From the NCBI GenBank assembly GCA_958418815.1, contig CATZGB010000007.1:1-64000 (forward strand): a stretch of DNA of 64,000 nucleotides, in the 5' to 3' direction. Within the stretch, counting starts at the first letter, position 1, and the number at the start of each line of letters is the position of its first letter. The notes beneath the pieces are model-generated. The model ran no database searches and was not told the DNA's origin. It was given only the letters and a program-made list of their open reading frames with translations. The position numbers and the translations under genes were made by a program. The stretch is from an uncultured Bacteroidales bacterium (GTDB taxonomy: Bacteria; Bacteroidota; Bacteroidia; Bacteroidales; Muribaculaceae). Below are positions 15,609 to 24,242 of the stretch, in pieces.

Positions 15609-18302
15609 ATGAAACATTCATTCATAAAGAAGACAGCTTTGGCCGGCTTGCTGTCAATCCCCTGCGCAATAAACGCGATGCCTCCCATCCCGGGACTCAT
15701 CACCACCCAACAGCCCGACGGCTCGGCGATAGAACTCGAACTGCGGGGCGACGAGCATTTCTCCTGGGGAGTCACCCCCGATGGTGAAACCTTGATGCGC
15801 GATGACGACGGCTTCTGGGTTCCCGCCGGGAATGAGCAGATCCGTGCGGCGGCCGCCAAGGCGCCCCGCGCCAACTCCCCCTCCACACAGGTCGACAACT
15901 CATTCCCCACCAAGGGGAAATGCCGGCTGCTGATGCTGCTGGTAAACTTTGCCGATACCCAGACCTCATTTTCACGGGAGGATTTCGACAATTACATGAA
16001 CCAGAAGAACTATCTCGGCATCGGTTCTTTCCGCGACTATTACCTTGAGAACTCTTACGGCGCGCTTGACATCGAGACCACCGTCACCCCATGGATTACC
16101 GTCTCCGGACGCAAAATCGACTACGGCACATCCTCATCGCAGAACCTCGTCTACGAGGCTCTGGAGATTGCCGCCCGGACAATCGACCTGACCCAGTTTG
16201 ACAATGACGGCGACGGCATACTCGACGGTCTCGCCGTGATACACCAGGGCACAGGGCAGGAGTCAAGCGGCCTGGCAACCGACATATGGTCGCACTCGAA
16301 TGTCGTTTACGGCCGCAAGGTCGGGGGGCTGGAGGTAAGACGTTACACCATCGAGCCCGAGGTGCTTCACGACGGCATCTCGACAATCGGAGTGATGTGT
16401 CACGAGTTCGGCCACAACCTCGGCGCACCCGACTTCTACGACACCGACTATGCCAGCTCAGGGGGAGAATACCCCGGCACCGGAGTCTGGGACCTCATGG
16501 GCTCGGGGGCCTGGAACGGCACATTCGGCAACCGCCCCGCCGGAATAAACATGTGGCAGAAAATCCAGTACGGATGGGTGAATCCTGAGCTGCTCGACTC
16601 TGACCGCGACATCACGGCCATGCCGGGAGCGACATTCTCCCCCGTGGCATACCGGATGAACACCACCGTCCCCGACGACTACTTCATCATCGAGAACCGC
16701 CAGCAGGAGGGGAACTTCGACTCCGCCCTCCCCGGCAGCGGCCTGCTGATTTACCATGCCAACGACGTGATGATTGCCGAGAATGTCGAGTCAAACACAC
16801 TCAACAGCAAATTCCCCCAGGCCCTTTACACCGTATGCGCCTCCGCCGGGAGCGACCCTTCAGCATCAGCAGCCTCATATGGCGACCTCAGCTCCGCCCC
16901 CTTCCCGGGTGCTTCGGGGAGCCACACCGCATTCAACGACAACACCCTACCCTCCTCACGCTCCATATCGGGGCGACTTTCATACCGGGGCATCTCCGGA
17001 ATCAGCATTGCCGCCGATGGCTCGGCCTCTTTCCGTTTCTCGATGGAGGATGCCCCCGACGCGCCCCAGAACCTCAACGCCACCGCCATAAAGGGTGTCG
17101 TGACCCTTACCTGGGATATGCCCCAGGGAGCAGACTGGGCCAGGTTCAACATCTACCGCAACGGCATCCTCATCGGGCAGAGCACCACTCCCGAATATGT
17201 CGACGCATCCCCCTCGGCCTCACGTCTGGTCTACGATGTCGATGCCGAGTACTCCTCCGGCTTGATTTCACCATACTCCACCGTCACCTTGCGCGTACCG
17301 ATGAACAAAGTGGTGTCGGTGACCCCCGAGATGACCGATGCAGGCGTAGGCCTCTGGTGGACGCTCGACACCCGTCTGAGCCGAATGGACGAAAACGCCG
17401 GAGACTCATACCAGGTGGTCGAACACAATTGTAGCGAAGTAGAGTTCGCCCACCGGTTCTCTGCAGACGACCTGATTGCATACAACGGATACAAGATAAG
17501 GCGTATCGGGTTCATGGCCTACCAGACAAGCTCAGAGGCGGAATACACCATCCAGGTTTGGAGGGGTGCCAAAGGCTCACTCTCCCCCACCCTGGTATCA
17601 ACGCGCGTGGTCAAGGAATTCGGCGCGGCAATATGGAACCGCATCCTCCTCACCAGCTCCGTCACCATCACCAAGGGCTATGACTACTGGATAGGAGTCA
17701 AGATCACCGCCAAGAATGGTGTCGGCCAGATGGAGGCCGACAATGGCGACCTGGTAGAGGGATACGGCAACCTGGTGCGTGTCGACGGCGGGGAGTGGCA
17801 CACCGACTCCAAGGCGTCGGGCAACTACTATCTCGAATGCGAGCTTGCCTCGGCCACAGACAATGTCACGTCTCCTGTCGAAACATTCGACTCGTTCGAC
17901 CCTGACACCGACCTCTATTATCCCATCGGTTTCGTGGTGACAAGAGACGGCCAACCCATCGCCACCACCTCGTCGCGCTATTTCCTCGACACCGCACCCC
18001 TGAGCGGCACCCACACCTACGCCGTCGCCTCCCTCTACAAGGGCGGCTCGGAATCCATCCCGCTTGAGGTGACCGTGGCGACATCATCGCTGGAAAGTGT
18101 CGCAAGCGAAGCCACGCCGGAGATAATCCATACCGCCGGAGGGATAACCGTCACCGGTTTCCACGGGGCGGTGAGCGTATATGACATCTCGGGACGCGCC
18201 GTGTTCATCAGCGAGGCATACAGCGGGGAGGAGATACCCCTCTCTCCGGGACTGTATGTTGTCAGGGCCGGGACATCCGCCTGCAAGACACACGTCAGAT
18301 AA
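15609..18302 (+). CDS. Secreted M6-family metalloprotease (immune-inhibitor-A-like)
   Basis: An 897-residue secreted zinc protease. A signal peptide (to about Ala23) is followed by a propeptide with the M6 pattern GDEHFSWGVTPDGETL. The catalytic domain has the zinc motif His265-Glu266-x-x-His269 in HEFGHNLGAPDFYD, with the Asp-containing metzincin-like extension, and the GSGAWNGTFGNRPAG segment downstream. After residue ~480 there is a fibronectin-III-like domain (APQNLNATAIKGVVTLTWD) and further beta domains. The end (VSVYDISGRAVF ... LSPGLYVVRAG) is a type-A T9SS sorting domain, so it is likely released or surface-attached. It starts 33 bp after a terminator; no clear TAnnTTTG box was found before it. 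Confidence 0.93.
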   Translation: MKHSFIKKTALAGLLSIPCAINAMPPIPGLITTQQPDGSAIELELRGDEHFSWGVTPDGETLMRDDDGFWVPAGNEQIRAAAAKAPRANSPSTQVDNSFPTKGKCRLLMLLVNFADTQTSFSREDFDNYMNQKNYLGIGSFRDYYLENSYGALDIETTVTPWITVSGRKIDYGTSSSQNLVYEALEIAARTIDLTQFDNDGDGILDGLAVIHQGTGQESSGLATDIWSHSNVVYGRKVGGLEVRRYTIEPEVLHDGISTIGVMCHEFGHNLGAPDFYDTDYASSGGEYPGTGVWDLMGSGAWNGTFGNRPAGINMWQKIQYGWVNPELLDSDRDITAMPGATFSPVAYRMNTTVPDDYFIIENRQQEGNFDSALPGSGLLIYHANDVMIAENVESNTLNSKFPQALYTVCASAGSDPSASAASYGDLSSAPFPGASGSHTAFNDNTLPSSRSISGRLSYRGISGISIAADGSASFRFSMEDAPDAPQNLNATAIKGVVTLTWDMPQGADWARFNIYRNGILIGQSTTPEYVDASPSASRLVYDVDAEYSSGLISPYSTVTLRVPMNKVVSVTPEMTDAGVGLWWTLDTRLSRMDENAGDSYQVVEHNCSEVEFAHRFSADDLIAYNGYKIRRIGFMAYQTSSEAEYTIQVWRGAKGSLSPTLVSTRVVKEFGAAIWNRILLTSSVTITKGYDYWIGVKITAKNGVGQMEADNGDLVEGYGNLVRVDGGEWHTDSKASGNYYLECELASATDNVTSPVETFDSFDPDTDLYYPIGFVVTRDGQPIATTSSRYFLDTAPLSGTHTYAVASLYKGGSESIPLEVTVATSSLESVASEATPEIIHTAGGITVTGFHGAVSVYDISGRAVFISEAYSGEEIPLSPGLYVVRAGTSACKTHVR

Positions 18303-18406
18303 AAAACATCCCTGACATCCGCGGTTAAACCTTGACGGGTCGGCCGAGGTTATAATGACATACAAGTTTTGTTACGGATTTGGAGCGATAGTTGGCCGAA
18401 ATTCGC

Positions 18407-18414
18407 TAACTTTG
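18407..18414 (+). promoter_or_regulatory. -7 box (TAACTTTG) of phoH
   Basis: Exact TAnnTTTG match 12 bases before the ATG at 18427. It lies inside the N-terminal extension of a longer open frame starting at 18355, which argues that the longer start is not used. Confidence 0.75.
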
Positions 18415-18426
18415 CATGACAAAATC

Positions 18427-19413
18427 ATGATTGAACGTATCGTCATTATAGACCAGGCCGACCCTGTCAGCTTCTACGGGGTCAACAACGCCAACATGCA
18501 GCTGATCCGCAACCTCTTCCCGAAGTTGAGGATGGCGGCCCGCGGCTCTGTCATTAAGGTCATCGGCGACGACGCCGAGACCGCCGAGTTCGAGAAGAAG
18601 ATAAAGGAGCTCGAGGCTTTCTGCGCCAAGTACAACAAACTCACCGAAGAGGCAATCCTCGATGTCATCAAGGGCGACAAGCCCCGCGACATAAAGGGTG
18701 ACGACGTGATCATCTACGGGGTCAACGGCAAACCGATTTCGGCCCGCACCCCCAACCAGCAGAAACTCGTCGAGACCTTCCTGCGCAACGACCTGACATT
18801 CGCCCTCGGCCCGGCCGGCACGGGCAAGACCTATGTCGCAATCGCCTTGGCCGTCAGGGCGCTGAAAAACCGCGAGGTGAAGAAAATCATCCTCTCGCGC
18901 CCCGCCGTGGAGGCCGGGGAGAAGCTCGGCTTCCTCCCGGGCGACATGAAAGACAAAATCGACCCCTATCTACAGCCCCTGTATGACGCCCTGGAAGACA
19001 TGATTCCGGCGGTGAAGCTCAAGGAGTACATGGAGACCAAGGTGATACAGATCGCCCCGCTGGCCTTCATGAGAGGACGCACCCTCAACGACGCGGTCAT
19101 CGTCCTCGACGAGGCCCAGAACACCACCACCCACCAGATCAAGATGTTCCTCACCCGCATGGGCATGAACGCCAAGATGGTGATAACCGGCGACGCCACC
19201 CAGATCGACCTCCCCCGCTCAACCCAGTCGGGCCTCATCCAGGCCCTGCGCATCCTCCGCGACATCCCCGGCATCGGGAAAGTGGAGTTCGGCAAGAAAG
19301 ACATCGTGCGCCACGCCCTGGTGCAGCGCATCGTCGAGGCTTACGCCCGCGCCGACGAGGAGGAGAAAGCCAAAGGCCACGACCCCGACGGCCACACAGC
19401 CCCGACGGCCTGA
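18427..19413 (+). CDS. phoH: PhoH-like ATPase
   Basis: A 328-residue cytoplasmic P-loop ATPase of the PhoH/YbeZ family, linked to RNA metabolism and often found with YbeY. Walker A is GPAGTGKT (residues 128-135) and Walker B is VIVLDEAQN. An N-terminal KH/R3H-like region (about residues 15-60) is present. I chose the ATG at 18427 because a perfect -7 box lies just upstream and because a longer frame would begin with non-family residues. It heads a run of same-strand genes (purC, ubiE, TPR protein, barrel, AsnA-like) with gaps of only 34-55 bp. Confidence 0.95.
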   Translation: MIERIVIIDQADPVSFYGVNNANMQLIRNLFPKLRMAARGSVIKVIGDDAETAEFEKKIKELEAFCAKYNKLTEEAILDVIKGDKPRDIKGDDVIIYGVNGKPISARTPNQQKLVETFLRNDLTFALGPAGTGKTYVAIALAVRALKNREVKKIILSRPAVEAGEKLGFLPGDMKDKIDPYLQPLYDALEDMIPAVKLKEYMETKVIQIAPLAFMRGRTLNDAVIVLDEAQNTTTHQIKMFLTRMGMNAKMVITGDATQIDLPRSTQSGLIQALRILRDIPGIGKVEFGKKDIVRHALVQRIVEAYARADEEEKAKGHDPDGHTAPTA

Positions 19414-19462
19414 CGGCAGCACTCCGGCGACAATCTTTTGTGAAACATTCATTTCTTGACAT

Positions 19463-20413
19463 ATGGAAACCCTGCTGAAAACCAACTTCAACCTCCCCGG
19501 GCAGACCGCCGTCTACCACGGAAAAGTACGCGATGTCTACACCATCAACGACGACCTGCTGGCTATGGTGGCAACCGACCGCATTTCCGCCTTCGACGTG
19601 ATTCTCCCCAAGGGAATACCCTTCAAAGGACAGGTAATCAACCAGATCGCCGCCTACTTCCTCCAGTCGACCGCCGACATCGTGCCCAACTGGCGCCTGG
19701 CCGACCCCGACCCGATGGTCACCGTCGGCTACCGTTGCGAGGGATTCCCCGTGGAGATGATCATCCGCGGCTACCTCACCGGCTCTGCATGGCGCGAGTA
19801 TGCCGCCGGAAACCGTGTGCTCTGCGGCGTGACCCTCCCCGAAGGCATGAAGGAGAACCAGAAATTCCCCGAGCCCATCATCACCCCCACCACCAAGGCC
19901 GCCGAAGGCCATGACGAGAACATCTCGCGCGAGGAAATCATCGCCCAGGGCCTGGTGTCTGAAGAGGACTACCGCCAGATGGAGGATTACACCCGCAAGC
20001 TCTTCGCGCGCGGCTCTGAGATGGCCGCCGAGAAGGGACTCATCCTGGTCGACACCAAGTATGAGTTTGGCAAACGCGACGGCAAGGTGATTCTCATCGA
20101 CGAAATCCACACCCCCGACTCCTCGCGCTACTTCTACGCAGAAGGCTACCAGGAGCGTTTCGAGAAGGGTGAGGCCCAGCGCCAGCTCTCCAAGGAGTTC
20201 GTGCGCCAGTGGCTCATCGACCACGGATTCATGGGCAAGGAGGGGCAGACTGTCCCCGAGATGACCCCCGAATTCTGCCAGGAGGTATCACAGAGGTACA
20301 TCGAGCTGTATGAGCATATCACGGGCCTGAAATTCCAGCCCGCCGCCTCAGACAACCTCGAGAAGCGCATCGAGAAGAACCTGCTCGACTGTCTTGACAA
20401 CCTCGCCGAATAA
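19463..20413 (+). CDS. purC: Phosphoribosylaminoimidazole-succinocarboxamide synthase
   Basis: A 316-residue SAICAR synthetase (EC 6.3.2.6), which ligates aspartate to CAIR with ATP in de novo purine synthesis. The N-terminus carries the nucleotide-binding GKVRDVY motif (residues 20-26) and the DRISAFDVILPKGIPFKG segment. The middle has VEMIIRGYLTGSAWREY and the C-terminal part has LVDTKYEFG and IDEIHTPDSSRY, all typical of the longer, ADE1-like form found in Bacteroidota. The gene lies 49 bp after phoH and 47 bp before ubiE, consistent with a single transcript. Confidence 0.97.
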   Translation: METLLKTNFNLPGQTAVYHGKVRDVYTINDDLLAMVATDRISAFDVILPKGIPFKGQVINQIAAYFLQSTADIVPNWRLADPDPMVTVGYRCEGFPVEMIIRGYLTGSAWREYAAGNRVLCGVTLPEGMKENQKFPEPIITPTTKAAEGHDENISREEIIAQGLVSEEDYRQMEDYTRKLFARGSEMAAEKGLILVDTKYEFGKRDGKVILIDEIHTPDSSRYFYAEGYQERFEKGEAQRQLSKEFVRQWLIDHGFMGKEGQTVPEMTPEFCQEVSQRYIELYEHITGLKFQPAASDNLEKRIEKNLLDCLDNLAE

Positions 20414-20460
20414 ACGGCCCGTCAAAACCGACACAGCCGAAACCCAATCCCTGACTGACT

Positions 20461-21201
20461 TTGGAAATCAAAGCCGAAAAGATAACCCCCTACGGGTCTG
20501 ACCGCCCGAAAGGGGCGCAGGTCGAGGAGATGTTTGACAACATCGCCCCGGCCTACGACTTCATGAACCGGGCCATGACCCTGGGCATCGACCGGAGCTG
20601 GCGCCGCAAGGTGGTGAGAACCGCCGCGGCGGCAGCCCCCCAGGCGATACTCGACGTGGCCACCGGCACCGGCGACCTGGCCATACAGCTCGCCCGCGCC
20701 ATACCCGCCGCCACCGTCACCGGCATCGACCTCTCCGAGGGGATGCTCGCCGTGGGGCGGCGAAAGGTCGAGGAGGCCGGGCTGTCTGACCGGGTATCAC
20801 TGATACAGGGCGACTGCCTCAGCCTCCCCTTCCCCGACGGCTCATTCGACATCGTGACCGCAGCATTCGGAGTCCGCAACTTCGAGCATCTCGACAAAGG
20901 CTACGCCGAGATGGCGAGGGTGCTCCGTCCCGGAGGCAGGCTCATCGTCCTCGAACTGTCGGTGCCCTCGTCCCCACTTGTCAGGCCCTTCTACCGCCTC
21001 TACACCCGTGGAGTAATCCCCATGCTCGGCCGCCTGGTGTCAAGCGACTCCCGCGCCTACTCCTACCTCCCGGAGTCAATCGCGGCCATGCCCCGGGGCA
21101 TGAAGATGCTCTCCCTCATGGAGGGTGCCGGACTGACCGACTGCGCCCTGCGCCCGCTGACACTCGGTGTAAGCTCGATATACACCGGCCTGAAAGCCTG
21201 A
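20461..21201 (+). CDS. ubiE: Demethylmenaquinone methyltransferase
   Basis: A 246-residue class I SAM methyltransferase (MenG/UbiE) that makes menaquinone from demethylmenaquinone. The signature VEEMFDNIAPAYDFMN is at about 21-36, SAM motif I DVATGTGDLA at 65-74, and a motif II/III region SFDIVTAAFGVRNFEHLDKG in the middle. The start codon appears to be TTG: the conserved region preceding MFDNIAP (EKITPYG...) begins there and the first ATG would remove it. Menaquinone is the sole respiratory quinone expected in Bacteroidales. It lies in the phoH run. Confidence 0.95.
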   Translation: MEIKAEKITPYGSDRPKGAQVEEMFDNIAPAYDFMNRAMTLGIDRSWRRKVVRTAAAAAPQAILDVATGTGDLAIQLARAIPAATVTGIDLSEGMLAVGRRKVEEAGLSDRVSLIQGDCLSLPFPDGSFDIVTAAFGVRNFEHLDKGYAEMARVLRPGGRLIVLELSVPSSPLVRPFYRLYTRGVIPMLGRLVSSDSRAYSYLPESIAAMPRGMKMLSLMEGAGLTDCALRPLTLGVSSIYTGLKA

Positions 21202-21235
21202 CAGGGCCAACAAACCCATCTATTCCTTCAATGCA

Positions 21236-24187
21236 ATGAAAATTCTCCAGAGCCTTTGTGCCGCCGCCTTGACAATGCTCCCCGCCGCCGCGGGAGCCGC
21301 CGACCTCCTCCCGGCTATGACCTCCGCCACCGATGGCGGGGCCGTGGTCAACAGCCCGTCAGCATCGGGTTACGCCGAACGCGCGCGGCTGATGATTGAC
21401 GACGGCAACTACCGGGGGGCCGCCGACCAACTGAGGAAAGCCCTGTCGCTCGACCCGCTTGGATTTGACGGCGGGGCCGGACGGGAAGCCGCCGAATACT
21501 GGCTTGCCGTGGCCTGCGCCCATATCCCCGGTGAGGACGCTACCGGAATGTTCTCGGCGTTCCTGGAGAAATACCCCGCATCGGCCTACCGTGAGAGGGC
21601 GCTGCTCGGACTGGCCGGGACACTGCGCGAGCAGTCAGACTATGTGGCGGCCCTTGAGGTCTACCGCTCAATCGACCCCGACGCGCTATGCTCCGCCGAC
21701 GCCGACGAGCAAGCCCTCGGCGAGGCTTTCTGCCTGATGAAATTCGCCCGTTACGACGAGGCGAAGGCCCTCTGCGAGCCGTTGCTCAGCGGCCCGCGCG
21801 CCAACGAGGCCCGTTTCTACCTCGCATACATCGACTATGTGGAGGGGAGATACCGCGACGCGCTCGTCGGCTTCTCCAAGGTCAACTATGCCAAAGGCGC
21901 GCCGGTCGACAAGACCCCGTATTACATGGCCCAGCTTTACTATATGACGGGGAATTACACCGAAGCCCGTGACCTGGCCGCAATGTGCCTGCTCTGCAAT
22001 CCGCCGGCTGAATATGACGCGGAGCTGCGACGTGTCTACGGCGAGTCGCTCCATGAGCTGGGCGACACCCCCGGGGCCATACCATACCTCAAAAGATATT
22101 ACGACGCTGTCGAGGAGCCGCGCCCCTCGGCATGCTACATACTCGGAGTCGACGCTTACAATCACGGCGACTACAAGGAGGCCGCCCGGCTGCTGACACA
22201 GGCCGTGTCTGAAAGCAACGCCATGGGGCAGTCGGCCTACCTCTACCTCGGCCAGAGTTACATGCGCATGGGCAACAACGACGCGGCCCTGCTCGCCCTC
22301 GACCGGGCTGTCAGGAACAGCTACGACCCCAAGACCACCGAACTGGCCTCGTACAACTATGCCGTGGCGACGGCCAACGGCGGCAAACTGCCGTTTGGCT
22401 CATCGGTCACCCTCTTCGAGAGTTTCCTGCGCAACTATCCCGACTCGGAGCTGGCTCCCGCCGTGGCCGACTACATCATCAGCGGCTACATCACCGACAA
22501 CAATTACGGGGCCGCACTGCGCGCCATAAACGGCATAAAGAACCCCTCCGACAAAATCCTCGCCGCCAAGCAGAAGGTGCTTTACATGCACGGCACCAGG
22601 CAGCTGCAGGCCGGCCGCCCCGACGAGGCCATCGCCTGCCTGACCGAAGCCCGTTCGCTGGGCCGCTTCTCCGGGGAACTCGCCTCGGAGTCGACCCTCT
22701 GGCTCGGGGAGGCGCAATACCGCAAAGGTGACTACCAGTCCGCCGTGAAGAGCTACAACTCATTCCTGCGCGAGACCCCGACATCAAACCCCAACCATTC
22801 GCTGGCCCTGTATGACATGGCCTACGCGCGTTTCGCGCTGAAAGATTTCCCCGAGGCGGCCCGCTACTTCAACAGCTACCTGTCGTCGCTCCGGCTGGGG
22901 AAGACTCCCGCCGAGGTTACCGCCCTGAAAGCCGACGCCTACAACCGCCTGGGCGACTGCGCATACTACGCCGCCGACTTCCAGGGAGCGGCCGCGCAAT
23001 ACGACAAGGCGATAGAGGCCGCCCCGCAATCGGCCGACTACCCGATGTTCCAGACCGCCATAATGAAAGGACTTGTCCGCGACCACAAAGGGAAAATCGA
23101 GGGCCTCGACGCGATGATGAAGCGTTTCCCCTCATCGGCCCTTATACCGTCGGCACTGCTCGAGACCGGTGAGAGCTACACCGAACTGGGCGACAACGCC
23201 AAAGCCATCTCGACCTACACTTCGCTCTCGCGCCGTTACCCCTCCACCGCCCAGGGACGGCAGGGCGCGCTGCTGCTGGCCATCGCCCGGCTCAACAGCG
23301 GCGACACCGACCGCGCCATAGAGGCTTACCGCCATGTGATTTCCACCTACCCGACCTCCGAGGAGGCCCGCGCGGCGGCCGAAGACCTCAAGCATGTCTA
23401 CGCCGACCGTGGCGAGATAGGGGAGTACACACGTTTCCTCGCATCGGTGCCCGACGCGCCGAAACTGGAGCAGGGGGAAATCGCCGCCCTCCAGCTCGAA
23501 AGCGTCGAGAAGGCATACGAGGCAGGCAGGGACAACGACGCGGCGCGCCTGGCCGGCGAACTGCTGCAGTCTTTCCCCGACTCTCCGCAGGCGGTCGACG
23601 CGCTGGCAATCCTGGCCGAAGTCAAAGAGAAACAGGGAAAACCCGCCGAAGCCCTCGACGCATACCGCCGTCTGGCCGACAAGGCTTCCAACGAGATTGA
23701 TGTCAACAACGCCCGCATGGGCATACTCCGCCTAAGCCGCGACCTCGGCAGCGACGAGGCCGTGCTTGAGACCGCCCGCCAGCTGCTCGAGTCATCATCG
23801 CTCGGCAACGACGACCGCAACGAGGTGTTGCTCGCAAAGGCCCTTTCGCTGCGCAACACCGGCAACAATCCCGAGGCCGAAACCATACTCGCCTCCCTGG
23901 CCGCCAACCCCGAGACACTTCCCGGAGCGAAAGCCTCGTATTACCTCGCCCAGGGCTACCTCGACCGGGGCAACACAGCCGACGCCCTCCGCCAGGTCAA
24001 CAGCCTCATCGACTCAAACACCCCGCAGGAATACTGGCTCGCGCGCGGGTTCATCCTCCTGAGCGACATCAAGCGCGTGCAGGGTGAATCATTCGAGGCT
24101 GACGAATACCTCCGTTCGCTGCGCGACAATTATCCCGGCGAGGAAGCCGACATCTACCAGATGATTGACAGCCGCCTGTCGAAATGA
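21236..24187 (+). CDS. Large periplasmic TPR protein
   Basis: A 983-residue exported protein made almost entirely of tetratricopeptide-type helical repeats. A signal peptide (about residues 1-21, ending AAAGAA) is followed by many 34-residue-like units, for example YRGAADQLRKALSLDPLGF, GDYKEAARLLTQAV, GDYQSAVKSYNSFLRETP and GKPAEALDAYRRLAD. It would form a long superhelical scaffold in the periplasm. The next gene encodes an outer-membrane barrel 55 bp downstream, so the two may form a pair, with the TPR protein serving as an assembly or tethering partner. I recognise the fold but not a specific function. Confidence 0.85.
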   Translation: MKILQSLCAAALTMLPAAAGAADLLPAMTSATDGGAVVNSPSASGYAERARLMIDDGNYRGAADQLRKALSLDPLGFDGGAGREAAEYWLAVACAHIPGEDATGMFSAFLEKYPASAYRERALLGLAGTLREQSDYVAALEVYRSIDPDALCSADADEQALGEAFCLMKFARYDEAKALCEPLLSGPRANEARFYLAYIDYVEGRYRDALVGFSKVNYAKGAPVDKTPYYMAQLYYMTGNYTEARDLAAMCLLCNPPAEYDAELRRVYGESLHELGDTPGAIPYLKRYYDAVEEPRPSACYILGVDAYNHGDYKEAARLLTQAVSESNAMGQSAYLYLGQSYMRMGNNDAALLALDRAVRNSYDPKTTELASYNYAVATANGGKLPFGSSVTLFESFLRNYPDSELAPAVADYIISGYITDNNYGAALRAINGIKNPSDKILAAKQKVLYMHGTRQLQAGRPDEAIACLTEARSLGRFSGELASESTLWLGEAQYRKGDYQSAVKSYNSFLRETPTSNPNHSLALYDMAYARFALKDFPEAARYFNSYLSSLRLGKTPAEVTALKADAYNRLGDCAYYAADFQGAAAQYDKAIEAAPQSADYPMFQTAIMKGLVRDHKGKIEGLDAMMKRFPSSALIPSALLETGESYTELGDNAKAISTYTSLSRRYPSTAQGRQGALLLAIARLNSGDTDRAIEAYRHVISTYPTSEEARAAAEDLKHVYADRGEIGEYTRFLASVPDAPKLEQGEIAALQLESVEKAYEAGRDNDAARLAGELLQSFPDSPQAVDALAILAEVKEKQGKPAEALDAYRRLADKASNEIDVNNARMGILRLSRDLGSDEAVLETARQLLESSSLGNDDRNEVLLAKALSLRNTGNNPEAETILASLAANPETLPGAKASYYLAQGYLDRGNTADALRQVNSLIDSNTPQEYWLARGFILLSDIKRVQGESFEADEYLRSLRDNYPGEEADIYQMIDSRLSK

Positions 24188-24242
24188 CCCGGCCAACACG
24201 CGAGAACGCCAAACACGTAGAACGAGCCAAACACCGACTGCA